From: Clostridia bacterium
GTDB taxonomy: Bacteria > Bacillota > Clostridia > Oscillospirales > CAG-272
NCBI GenBank assembly: GCA_900763885.1
Contig: CAAFLY010000269.1
Location: forward strand, 1-9,919
DNA: 9,919 nt
Direction: 5' to 3'
The notes beneath the pieces were generated by a model that was not told the DNA's origin, did no database searches, and saw only the letters and a list, made by a program, of their open reading frames with translations. The translations under genes and the position numbers were made by a program. This document shows, piece by piece, positions 1 to 6,761 of the stretch. Position 1 is the first letter of the stretch; the number at the start of each line of letters is the position of its first letter.

Positions 1-24
1 AAGGCCGCTCGGAAAATTCGTGAA

Positions 25-57
25 AGTTGCCATTCATCTTTTCGCGGAGTTGCCATT
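25..57 (+). repeat. Tandem direct repeat AGTTGCCATT x2 (candidate operator)
   Basis: Two identical 10-base copies, AGTTGCCATT, lie at 25-34 and 48-57. They start 23 bases apart, about two helical turns. The downstream copy overlaps the first two bases of the proposed -35 box of the solute-binding protein promoter. Direct repeats at this spacing against a -35 box resemble activator sites such as those of AraC-type regulators (known for that family). That this is an operator is inference; I saw no third copy elsewhere in the window. Confidence 0.45.
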
Positions 58-84
58 GCTATTTCTGTATAGATATGGTAGAAT
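56..84 (+). promoter_or_regulatory. Promoter of the solute-binding lipoprotein gene
   Basis: A -35 box TTGCTA (56-61, 4 of 6 consensus) is followed by a 17-base spacer and a -10 box TAGAAT (79-84, 5 of 6). A TGG immediately before the -10 box forms an extended -10 element. Transcription would start near 91 and leave a leader of about 85 bases before the start codon at 177. No gene is visible between 1 and 176. Confidence 0.65.
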
Positions 85-176
85 AAAGTCGGCGGGTATT
101 TTGTGAAATTTTTCCAGAATCCAGCTCATCCGCAAACAAATTCTGCCAAATGATGCCAAAAGAAAGGAATAACGCC

Positions 177-1673
177 ATGAAATCGAAACGACTGTGTATG
201 CTTTTGTCCTGCCTGCTTCTTTTTTCCGGTGCGTGCGGAAAAACGCCGGATGTAATAGAGAGCGTGACGGAAACCATCGGGACGGAGACAGAAACGGAGC
301 CGCTCGATCCCGCGCGGGTCCTTGCACTGCCGGATAAGGACTGGGGCGGTCGGACTTTCCGCGTGCTTGGATACGAATGCGGATACACCCAGTTCCGTAC
401 ATTTGAGATCAGCGCGGAGGGCGAAAACGGCGAGGTGGTCAATGACGCGATCTTCCGCAGAAACACCGCCATTGAGGACAAATACAACGTCACAATCTCC
501 GAGTACCGCGACGATTCCACAAGCGGAGACTGGTACGTCGCGACCTATCCGCATTTCCAAAGCGTGATGCTTGCGGGGGAGGATCTGTACGATCTGGCGT
601 TTCTGACGGTTGCAAAGGTTGGCACAGCGGCGCGCAATCATATGCTGTACGACCTGAATACCGTAGACCACATCGATTTCACAAAGGCGTGGTGGAACAA
701 AAACGTCAACGACACGTTTACGATCCTTGATAAGCTCTACTTCACCTCCAGCGATTTCTCTCTGCGGGACAAAAACCGGACGTATATCCTCGTGTTCAAT
801 AAGGATATGGCGAAGGATCTCTCCTTGGGCGATCCGTTTTACATCGTACGGGACGGCGCATGGACGCTCGATCTCATGACGAATTGGTCGGTACAGGCGG
901 CGCGGGATCTCGACGGAAACGGGAAGATCGACTACCTGGACGCATTCGGTCTGGCGTGCGATTCTGCCAATGCCTTTACGGCGATGACGTTTGCCGGCAA
1001 TGTGCAGGTGCTCGGCAAGGACGCGGACGGCAAACCGCAGCTTGCCCTGAACAACGAGCATACCGTGGACGTGCTGGACAAGATACTGAAGCTGTATGGT
1101 ATGAAAGAGCTGACGCTTCTGTGCGAGGACTGGAACGGCAAATGCGGCGATCTTGATATGTGGTCGCTGTCCAGCAAGGCGTTCCGGGAGGGCAGAGCGC
1201 TCTTTGTCACCTGCTTCCCGCACAGCTTGTCGGGCTACTCCGAAGGCTGCAAGGACGATTACGGCATCCTTCCATTCCCGAAATACGACGAGGCGCAGGA
1301 GCGGTATTATACCTACGCCGACCCGATGGGCATGCTGTTCGGGATCCCCGCGACCTGTCAGACCCCGGATTTCGCCGGATTCATGCTTGAAGCACTGTCC
1401 GCCGCCTCAACGGATACCTCTTTGCAGGCGTATTATGAGGTGTCCTGCAAGATGAAGTATACCTATGATGCGGAAAGCGCGCAGATGCTCGACCTCATAT
1501 TCGCAAGCATCCAGTACGATCCGGCAAAGATCTACAACATCAAGGGCGCGGCGGACTTCATCGTCGGTATGGGCTACAGCAAGAAGAATACCTTCGCCTC
1601 CACATATGCGAAAATGGAATCGAAGGCGCTCGCCGACATCGAAAAGCTCATTGAGGACTACACCGCCGAATAA
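177..1673 (+). CDS. Extracellular solute-binding lipoprotein (ABC-type sugar uptake, orphan)
   Basis: This 498-residue protein is probably the ligand-binding lipoprotein of an ABC importer for carbohydrate, anchored outside the membrane. I chose the ATG at 177 rather than 150 because AAAGGA (163-168) lies 8 bases upstream of it and the signal peptide then begins properly (MKSKR). A hydrophobic core spans residues 6-17 and is followed by SGAC, with C20 the likely lipidated cysteine; serine at -3 is a slightly unusual lipobox. A Thr/Glu-rich linker (about 22-45) precedes the mature domain. Residues 244-255 form an EF-hand-like loop (DLDGNGKIDYLD) followed by AFGL, as seen in LplA-like binding proteins of Bacillota. 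YGILPFPKYDEA (362-373) is a typical C-terminal motif of these proteins. No permease, ATPase or regulator gene is adjacent, so the substrate is unknown. The gene converges on a GH50-like hydrolase and ends at a shared terminator. Confidence 0.88.
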   Translation: MKSKRLCMLLSCLLLFSGACGKTPDVIESVTETIGTETETEPLDPARVLALPDKDWGGRTFRVLGYECGYTQFRTFEISAEGENGEVVNDAIFRRNTAIEDKYNVTISEYRDDSTSGDWYVATYPHFQSVMLAGEDLYDLAFLTVAKVGTAARNHMLYDLNTVDHIDFTKAWWNKNVNDTFTILDKLYFTSSDFSLRDKNRTYILVFNKDMAKDLSLGDPFYIVRDGAWTLDLMTNWSVQAARDLDGNGKIDYLDAFGLACDSANAFTAMTFAGNVQVLGKDADGKPQLALNNEHTVDVLDKILKLYGMKELTLLCEDWNGKCGDLDMWSLSSKAFREGRALFVTCFPHSLSGYSEGCKDDYGILPFPKYDEAQERYYTYADPMGMLFGIPATCQTPDFAGFMLEALSAASTDTSLQAYYEVSCKMKYTYDAESAQMLDLIFASIQYDPAKIYNIKGAADFIVGMGYSKKNTFASTYAKMESKALADIEKLIEDYTAE

Positions 1674-1676
1674 CAG

Positions 1677-1713
1677 AAAAAGAGTCTCCTTAGGTGGCGG
1701 GAGACTCTTTTTT
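1677..1713. terminator. Bidirectional intrinsic terminator between convergent genes
   Basis: A perfect 9-bp stem, AGAGTCTCC (1681-1689) with GGAGACTCT (1700-1708), encloses a 10-base loop. It is flanked by an A-run on the left (1677-1680) and a T-run on the right (1709-1713). The stem starts 7 bases after the lipoprotein stop codon and lies just beyond the hydrolase stop on the other strand. The symmetric A/T runs mean it can stop transcription from both sides. Confidence 0.92.
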
Positions 1714-1721
1714 CTATAGGA

Positions 1722-3689
1722 TCAGAACGCGATCGCCGGGATCTCCTTTGCGATCTCCTCCGTCGGCGCCATAGTGCCGTCCGCGACCTCATATAGCTCT
1801 CCGTGTGTGCGGATGATCCCGTCCAAAAATTCCGTGTATGGCTGGGAGCACACGTCCAATACGCCGATCTGGTAGTTTTCTCCGTCGAATCTGCCGAGAT
1901 ACGCCTGATCGTACAACGTGAAATAGTGTGCGCCGAGACACATCGGATGGGCAGCCGCCTTGTGCATATACCGACGATACGCGACCCCACGCTCTGCCTG
2001 ACTGGTCACACCGCGCAGTCCGGTAGCGTCCATCCCGCGATCCAGTGCGCCGAAATGGAATTCTCCGATGATGACCGGCTTGCCTGTGAGCTGCGCAAAC
2101 CGTTCGATATCGCTCGTCGGATCCATACGATAACAGTTGAAGGAGAAAACATCGGTGTATTCGCAGCCGGAGGCAAGCAGCGGCGAGGACAGCCACGCGT
2201 ATCGGATCCCGAGATTGAGGTGATGCGGGTCCGCCTGGCGCGCCGCCTCGGAGGGAACGCGGATGTATGTGCGGATCATATCGGCGTTGATGGGCGTGAG
2301 ATCCTCCGCGGCACTCTCCGGTACGGCAAACGGTGTCCGAAGCGCATCAAACGACGCAAACGACGTACCCCATTTTTCGTTCAGCCGCTCGATCACACCG
2401 TATTTTTCCGCAAGCCGCGTCACGATCACATCTTTCGTGTAAAGCGGTTCCGGCGACGCGAGACACATGGCGGCAAGATCGATCCCGTTCACAAATGCCC
2501 ACGCCGGTTCGTTCGAGAGAAAATACCCGATGAGATACGAATCGGAGCGCACCGGATCGAGAAAATGCGCCCATTTTTCGGCGTTTTCCGCAAATTCCGG
2601 GCTGTATACGTCGGGAAAATCGCGGAAGATCGTGCGCACTGTCTGCGGATAGCCGGGACCGATCACCACATACGGCAGCTTTTCCCGCGCGATAAACGCC
2701 TTTTCACTCCAGCACGCGACGGTGTTGCAGCCCCAGTTGACCAGCCGCCGCTTTGTCATATCCGCCCAGATGTCGTAGTAGTTCTCTCCGAACACGGTAT
2801 AGAAATTGTGCGCGAAGAAATTGAAGTTGTCCATCGTCTTCCCATGCCAGGGATGATGCGACCAGCCAACCGTACCCTCCGGCGGCAGATTCTCGCATAG
2901 TCCGCAAATCCCGGTCAGATTGCAGTTGTCGCCGAGGCAGATGCAGTCAAAGCCCATCGAGAAAAACGCGTATCCGTCGGGGTCCTTCAGCCAGTACCGT
3001 CTGCCGTCATGGTGGAGCGCGAAATATCCCGTGCCGTCGTCAAAGCGTTTTTTCGTCCAGCCGCCGTAGTGGGAACGGTCGGCGAGCGGCGTTTCCTCCC
3101 GATCCGCTTCTTCCTCCTGCAGAACGGTGCGCAGCGCGTCGAGATCCTTTGTTTTTCCCGGCCAATCCGCGCCGTATTTCTGTCCGAGCGCATCGACCAT
3201 GGGGCGGTCCTCCAGGGGAAATGTCGGCGCGTGGTCTAAGAGACACACGTTCTCTATCTGCAGATCGACCTCCTCCGGTGCGCGATCCACGGCAAGGGAA
3301 AAGCGTGTGATCCGGGACAGCGGCAGCGAATGGCCGAACACGACGGATTTGAGTTTTCCGGGTGTGCGCGGCAGAAAGAGCGTATTGCCGGACAAAACGG
3401 ACAGCGGCAGCGCGACACGGGTGGTCAGACGGGGCAGAAGCCCCATTTTGATGTGGAAGCGGTCGTCCGTCTCGCCGTCGATCGCGAATTTCCAGAGGAT
3501 CCCGACGGAGCGTGTGCCGTGGACGGTCAGATCCATCGACAGCCACTTGTCCTCCGTCAGCGGTACGCCATCAAGACGCCCGGGCTCTTCCAGGGTGAGA
3601 TCGAGCGATCCGCCGTCTGCAGGGAAGAGGTAGCGGTTGCCGTTCTTGGTAACATTCTGCGGCGTAAAGCGATCCAATAATGCAGCCAT
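1722..3689 (-). CDS. GH50-like clan GH-A glycoside hydrolase, no signal peptide
   Basis: A 655-residue enzyme. Start at 3689: AGAAAGGAG lies just upstream with good spacing, better than the in-frame ATG at 3713. Residues 1 to about 165 look like a beta-rich, carbohydrate-binding-like domain. The segment LGQKYGADWPGKT (168-180) leads into a TIM-barrel-type catalytic part that carries GYFLSNEPAW (388-397, E394 the probable acid/base) and VIIGEFHFGALDRG (539-552, E543 the probable nucleophile). The GEFHFGALDRG block and the DWPGK segment recall GH50 beta-agarases; this is from memory of the family, not a search. There is no signal peptide or membrane segment, so it probably acts in the cytoplasm on imported oligosaccharides. 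It is the last gene of the minus-strand run, 132 bases after cinA, and converges on the solute-binding protein. Substrate is uncertain: agarase activity is not implied, and a galactoside-type substrate is one guess. Confidence 0.82.
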   Translation of the reverse strand: MAALLDRFTPQNVTKNGNRYLFPADGGSLDLTLEEPGRLDGVPLTEDKWLSMDLTVHGTRSVGILWKFAIDGETDDRFHIKMGLLPRLTTRVALPLSVLSGNTLFLPRTPGKLKSVVFGHSLPLSRITRFSLAVDRAPEEVDLQIENVCLLDHAPTFPLEDRPMVDALGQKYGADWPGKTKDLDALRTVLQEEEADREETPLADRSHYGGWTKKRFDDGTGYFALHHDGRRYWLKDPDGYAFFSMGFDCICLGDNCNLTGICGLCENLPPEGTVGWSHHPWHGKTMDNFNFFAHNFYTVFGENYYDIWADMTKRRLVNWGCNTVACWSEKAFIAREKLPYVVIGPGYPQTVRTIFRDFPDVYSPEFAENAEKWAHFLDPVRSDSYLIGYFLSNEPAWAFVNGIDLAAMCLASPEPLYTKDVIVTRLAEKYGVIERLNEKWGTSFASFDALRTPFAVPESAAEDLTPINADMIRTYIRVPSEAARQADPHHLNLGIRYAWLSSPLLASGCEYTDVFSFNCYRMDPTSDIERFAQLTGKPVIIGEFHFGALDRGMDATGLRGVTSQAERGVAYRRYMHKAAAHPMCLGAHYFTLYDQAYLGRFDGENYQIGVLDVCSQPYTEFLDGIIRTHGELYEVADGTMAPTEEIAKEIPAIAF

Positions 3690-3694
3690 GGTAT

Positions 3695-3703
3695 ACTCCT
3701 TTC
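3695..3703 (-). promoter_or_regulatory. Shine-Dalgarno site fixing the hydrolase start
   Basis: On the minus strand AGAAAGGAG precedes ATG 3689 by 5 bases (TATACC region). It lies downstream of the alternative ATG at 3713, so it supports the shorter protein. I found no convincing promoter or terminator in the gap between cinA and this gene, so cotranscription with cinA is possible. Confidence 0.75.
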
Positions 3704-3821
3704 TGACAGGCAATGTTGTTCGTAAAAAACGTATATTGTGTACAGAGACGCAGCGTGCGCAGGGAATAGGGGCAGACGGGCAAAATGATTATGTGCGAGG
3801 GGACCAAGGCTTGGGCGGAGA

Positions 3822-5099
3822 TCAGAGCTTTCCCTCCAGACGGCGGATCACCAGCATGAGCGCGCGTGCCGTGGACAATCTGCGAACCTTGGCACGATCC
3901 GATTTGCGGCTGAAATGCGCCGTTTCCGTGACCGTGCCGTTCTCATCCGCTACCGCGAAGCAGACCGTTCCGACCGGTTTTGTCTCTGTACCTCCGTCCG
4001 GTCCCGCGATCCCAGAGATAGCGACCGCGATGGACGCACCGGAGAGCTTCCGCATGCCCTCCGCCATACAGCGCACGCATTCCTCCGACACAGCACCGTA
4101 GGTCTCGATGATCTCATGCGGCACGCCGAGCAGCGTTTCCTTGATCTCGTAGGCATACGACACCACGCTGCCAATATACACATCCGATGCGCCGGGAATG
4201 TCGCCGAGACGGGAGGAGAGCATGCCGGCAGTGCAGCTTTCCGCGCAGGCGATCGTCTTGTGATACGCCCGCAGTGCCTCAATGCAGCGCAGAACGATGG
4301 CGTTTTTCGATTCCCACACGGTGCGCGAGGTCGTGTAGCAGTATTGTCCGACCTCTGTCGCCAGTACGCGCTTCTCCATATCCGCGATCATCGCTTCGCA
4401 TTCTTCCGGGGATGTGCCGCGCGCCGTGATCCGGATCCGCACCTCATGCTCGCAGGCATACGGAGCCACGGTCGGATTTTCGGATTCCTCCATGATCGGT
4501 CGCAGAATCGCCTCCGCGCCGCTTTCTCCGATGCCGTAGAGATGGAGATTCAGACTGCGGATCGTGTAGGCGGAGCGTGCGGCGAGATACGGCTCTACCT
4601 CCTCGGCAAACATCGGCTCACATTCCGACGGCGGTCCGGGCAGCATGATCGCGGTCTTTGCTCCATCCGGCGTTGAGATCGCGGCACCCGGCGCGGAGCC
4701 CCAGTGGTTCGGGAATACGGTAGCGCCTGCGGGAACAAGCGCCTGCGCCAGATTGTTCTCCGTCATTTTTCGACCGGACTGGCGGAAAAACGCGAGAATA
4801 TCCTCCTTCGCCGCTTCGTCCGTCACAAGCGGAACACCGAAATAATCCGCGACCACTTTTTTCGTGATGTCGTCGCAGGTGGGGCCGAGACCGCCGGTCA
4901 GAATGAGAATATCGGCACGGGCAAACGCTTCCCGGATGGCTTCGTGGAGTCTGCCGTCGTTGTCGCCGACCACGGATTGACGGTAGATCGGCAGACCGAG
5001 CGCCGCCAATCGTCCGGCAATGAACGCGGTATCGGTGTTGACGATGTCGCCGAGCAAAAGCTCCGTACCGACTGAAAGAATTTCACAAACATTGGACAT
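3822..5099 (-). CDS. cinA: CinA-family protein: MoCF-like domain plus C-terminal NMN amidohydrolase domain
   Basis: This 425-residue protein has the usual full-length two-domain CinA structure. The N-terminal MoCF/COG1058-type domain shows VGTELLLGD (10-18), TGGLGPTCDD (68-77) and PGPPSE (154-159). The C-terminal CinA domain shows CAESCTAG (285-292, containing the serine expected to be catalytic in this deamidase domain), SGIAGPDGGT (362-371) and KPVGTV (374-379). Known full-length CinA proteins recycle nicotinamide mononucleotide to nicotinic acid mononucleotide, and the N-domain can have ADP-ribose pyrophosphatase activity. The protein should be cytoplasmic. The ATG at 5099 is chosen because MSNVCEILSVGTE is the family's normal N-terminus and a purine-rich site lies upstream. 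The reading frame stays open to 5276, but that extension has no ribosome site and no family match. No recA or pgsA neighbour is present; instead the gene sits between an oxidoreductase and a glycoside hydrolase. Confidence 0.95.
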   Translation of the reverse strand: MSNVCEILSVGTELLLGDIVNTDTAFIAGRLAALGLPIYRQSVVGDNDGRLHEAIREAFARADILILTGGLGPTCDDITKKVVADYFGVPLVTDEAAKEDILAFFRQSGRKMTENNLAQALVPAGATVFPNHWGSAPGAAISTPDGAKTAIMLPGPPSECEPMFAEEVEPYLAARSAYTIRSLNLHLYGIGESGAEAILRPIMEESENPTVAPYACEHEVRIRITARGTSPEECEAMIADMEKRVLATEVGQYCYTTSRTVWESKNAIVLRCIEALRAYHKTIACAESCTAGMLSSRLGDIPGASDVYIGSVVSYAYEIKETLLGVPHEIIETYGAVSEECVRCMAEGMRKLSGASIAVAISGIAGPDGGTETKPVGTVCFAVADENGTVTETAHFSRKSDRAKVRRLSTARALMLVIRRLEGKL

Positions 5100-5110
5100 A
5101 GAGGTTACGC

Positions 5111-5120
5111 TTCCTTTCCT
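5111..5120 (-). promoter_or_regulatory. Shine-Dalgarno site of cinA with long spacing
   Basis: AGGAAAGGAA on the minus strand is strong in sequence but ends 11 bases before ATG 5099, longer than its neighbours' 5-9 bases. No better in-frame start lies closer. The more upstream ATG at 5147 has no ribosome site. Confidence 0.6.
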
Positions 5121-5170
5121 GAGACATATTTGCGCAGTTGTTTTCATGGGATGGCGTGGTGCGGGCATAT

Positions 5171-5226
5171 AAAACAGACGGAGAGGCCTTTCGGAAAACC
5201 GTATTCCCGACAGAACCCCTCCGTCT
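5171..5226 (-). terminator. Two-part hairpin with T-run, possible terminator/attenuator before cinA
   Basis: Minus-strand AGACGGAGGGG (plus 5216-5226) pairs over 11 bp, with one G-U, to CCTCTCCGTCT (plus 5176-5186). An inner stem CGGGAA / TTTCCG encloses TACGGT. The outer stem is followed by GTTTTAT on the minus strand. It could end the oxidoreductase transcript about 170 bases past its stop codon, or attenuate readthrough into cinA 70 bases further on. The T-run is short, so strength is uncertain. Confidence 0.55.
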
Positions 5227-5397
5227 CTCCCCGTTTTGTATGCGCTGGGGTATAGCGTATAACGGCAGCGGTTCACTGCGCGCTATATATTGTGCTTTCT
5301 GTGGCGTATGGACGTTTTCCGCAGCTCATGCACGCCGAGCTCGCGTGAGACAGAACCTGTGCCAACGCGGCGGTCAGCGGGAATTTGCATACGGAGC
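5227..5397 (-). other. Gene-free, hairpin-rich stretch between oxidoreductase and cinA
   Basis: The whole gap between the genes (5100-5397) is 298 bases without a supported gene. Besides the terminator-like hairpin it holds a composite hairpin at 5251-5287: outer arms TATAGCG (5251-5257) and CGCTATA (5281-5287), inner arms GCAG (5265-5268) and CTGC (5276-5279). A smaller one lies at 5331-5347, CACGC paired with GCGTG. I see no convincing cinA promoter here and no tRNA or known riboswitch. Confidence 0.4.
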
Positions 5398-6447
5398 TTA
5401 CCAGAGCACCTTTTCGCCGCCCTTTTCCACGGATTCAAACGCCTTCATGATGAGACGCAGATCGGTGCGCATCTGTTCATGGGTGACAAACTGCGGTTCC
5501 AGACCATCGATGGCGCGGACAAAGTTGCGGTAGTAATCGTGTACGTCGGACACCGGACGCTCAACGTCGTATTCGTCCACAGTCACGCTGTCACGCGGCG
5601 CCATGGTTTTGGTGAGTCCTGCCGCGGTCTGTACCGGCACAACATCGCTTTCGTGCCATGCCTTGCACTTGACCACATGCGCGTTCTGCCGCCAGTCGGA
5701 AATGAGCGCGGAGCCGTTCTTGGCGCGCATATAGAACCGGGGCATTGCGATGAAGTTGTAGGTGCCGACCTCGACATACGCCTTCTGACCGTTTTCGTAT
5801 TCAAGCCAGAACTGGAAGCCATCGTCCACCTCCTCATTGGTGATGTGATCGAAGGTGCAGCGCACGGACGCGATCCCATCGAAGCCGAGGATCATGCAGA
5901 TCTGGTCGATGAGGTGAATGCCCCAGTCGTAGAGCATACCGCCGCCGTATTTCTTGATGCCGCGCCAGTCGGAGGGAATGCCGCGGCTGCCGTGGATGCG
6001 GGATTCAATGTTGATAACGTCGCCGATTTCACCGCTGTCGTGGATCTTCTTCATTGCGAGGTAGTCCACGTCAAACCGACGGTTCTGATGGACGGAGAAG
6101 AGCCGGTCATACTTTTTGGAAACCGCGATCATGCGCTCCAGAGAGTCGAGGGACAGCGTGACGGGCTTTTCGCAGATCACGTGCTTGCCTGCCGCCAGAG
6201 AAGCGACGACGACCTCCTCGTGCACATCGTTCGGAATGGCGACCGTGACCATATCGATCGTGGGATCGGCGAGAAGCTCCTCGCGTGTGTTGTACACCTT
6301 GATACCGCGGGAAGCAGCCAGCTCCCTCTTTGCGGGATCAATGTCGTAAATACCGGCAAAATTACATACGTCGCTGTTTTGCAGATGCTTGACATGGAAG
6401 CCACCGCCCATGCCGCCGTAACCGATAACCGCAGCGTTTTTCTTCAT
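5398..6447 (-). CDS. Gfo/Idh/MocA-family NAD(P)-dependent oxidoreductase
   Basis: A cytoplasmic 349-residue protein, normal length for this family of sugar and cyclitol dehydrogenases. The N-terminal Rossmann fold begins with AAVIGYGGMGGGFH (5-18), a variant of the GxGxxG dinucleotide loop. CEKPVTLS (92-99) is the family EKP motif with its conserved lysine K94. GGGMLYDWGIHLID (168-181) is the characteristic motif of the C-terminal alpha/beta domain, with H178 in the usual catalytic region. Start 6447 is set by AGGAGA (plus 6457-6462), 9 bases upstream; the frame stays open to 6636 without support. The gene has its own strong promoter at 6616-6643 and a leader of about 160 bases. Substrate cannot be told from sequence. 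Placement upstream of a glycoside hydrolase suggests, weakly, handling of a sugar released from an oligosaccharide. Confidence 0.92.
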   Translation of the reverse strand: MKKNAAVIGYGGMGGGFHVKHLQNSDVCNFAGIYDIDPAKRELAASRGIKVYNTREELLADPTIDMVTVAIPNDVHEEVVVASLAAGKHVICEKPVTLSLDSLERMIAVSKKYDRLFSVHQNRRFDVDYLAMKKIHDSGEIGDVINIESRIHGSRGIPSDWRGIKKYGGGMLYDWGIHLIDQICMILGFDGIASVRCTFDHITNEEVDDGFQFWLEYENGQKAYVEVGTYNFIAMPRFYMRAKNGSALISDWRQNAHVVKCKAWHESDVVPVQTAAGLTKTMAPRDSVTVDEYDVERPVSDVHDYYRNFVRAIDGLEPQFVTHEQMRTDLRLIMKAFESVEKGGEKVLW

Positions 6448-6608
6448 AAGAATATATCTCCTGTCTCCCCGCGTCCGTGGTGTACACCCGATTGGTCGGA
6501 TAAACCCGCGTGGCAGGGTAAAAATCCTGTCCGTCGCCTGTTTGCACGATGTCGGGCATGTCTTGCTTGTGTGTTGGGGGAAAAGCCGAAAACCGCTTGG
6601 ACAGACTC
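6448..6608 (-). other. Long 5' leader of the oxidoreductase gene
   Basis: The mapped promoter leaves about 160 transcribed bases before the start codon. They contain short possible stems: CCGA/TCGG around TTGG (6488-6499), and a nested GGAT...ATCC (6498-6501 with 6524-6527) with ACCC...GGGT inside (6504-6507 with 6516-6519). None is long, they overlap, and none matches a riboswitch I recognise. There is no leader ORF I would defend. Confidence 0.35.
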
Positions 6609-6615
6609 CACCTTT

Positions 6616-6643
6616 ATTATAGCAAAATTTCCGCATAAGTCAA
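6616..6643 (-). promoter_or_regulatory. Promoter of the oxidoreductase gene
   Basis: On the minus strand, TTGACT (plus 6638-6643) and a perfect TATAAT (plus 6616-6621) are 16 bases apart. TGC directly before TATAAT makes an extended -10 element. The start of transcription would be near 6609. It is divergent from the epimerase promoter, with about 40 bases between the two -35 boxes. Confidence 0.85.
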
Positions 6644-6682
6644 GGGGAACAGAGAAAATGTATACAGAAAAATTCGCAGGGG

Positions 6683-6711
6683 TTGATTTTGCGAGAAAAG
6701 TATGGTATACT
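6683..6711 (+). promoter_or_regulatory. Promoter of the epimerase/GNAT operon
   Basis: TTGATT (6683-6688), a 17-base spacer and TATACT (6706-6711), with TGG before it as an extended -10. Transcription would start near 6718, leaving a short leader of about 44 bases to the start at 6762. A small inverted repeat, TCGCA (6674-6678) and TGCGA (6690-6694), flanks the -35 box; it is too short to call an operator. Confidence 0.85.
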
Positions 6712-6761
6712 CATAACGTATGGAAAATGTTTTTGTGGATACTATAAAGGAGCGATCACCT

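Noticed and set aside
126..1223. A 365-codon minus-strand open frame over the lipoprotein gene
   Set aside because: Same reason: antisense to a gene with a signal peptide, lipobox and family motifs, with no promoter or ribosome site for the antisense frame.
1803..2900. A 365-codon plus-strand open frame inside the glycoside hydrolase gene
   Set aside because: Antisense to a gene with recognisable catalytic motifs. Its composition is Arg/His-rich and low in recognisable domains, typical of a shadow frame.
3688..3698. Shared 11-mer ATGGTATACTC at 3688-3698 and 6702-6712
   Set aside because: At 6702 it is the -10 region of a plus promoter; at 3688 it covers a minus-strand start codon and ribosome-site spacer, and no -35 box fits upstream. 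Coincidence is the simplest reading.
3710..3760. A possible hydrolase promoter around the AT-rich minus-strand stretch with TATACG and a T-run
   Set aside because: No matching -35 box at 16-18 bases could be found, so I do not report it.
3799..3818. CCAAGCCTTGG palindrome just after the cinA stop, considered as a terminator
   Set aside because: A 5-bp stem with a one-base loop cannot fold that tightly, and no T-run follows.
5290..6747. A 485-codon open frame on the plus strand over the oxidoreductase gene
   Set aside because: It lies antisense to a confidently identified gene, has no ribosome site, runs through both divergent promoters and resembles no protein family. Long antisense frames are expected at this GC content.
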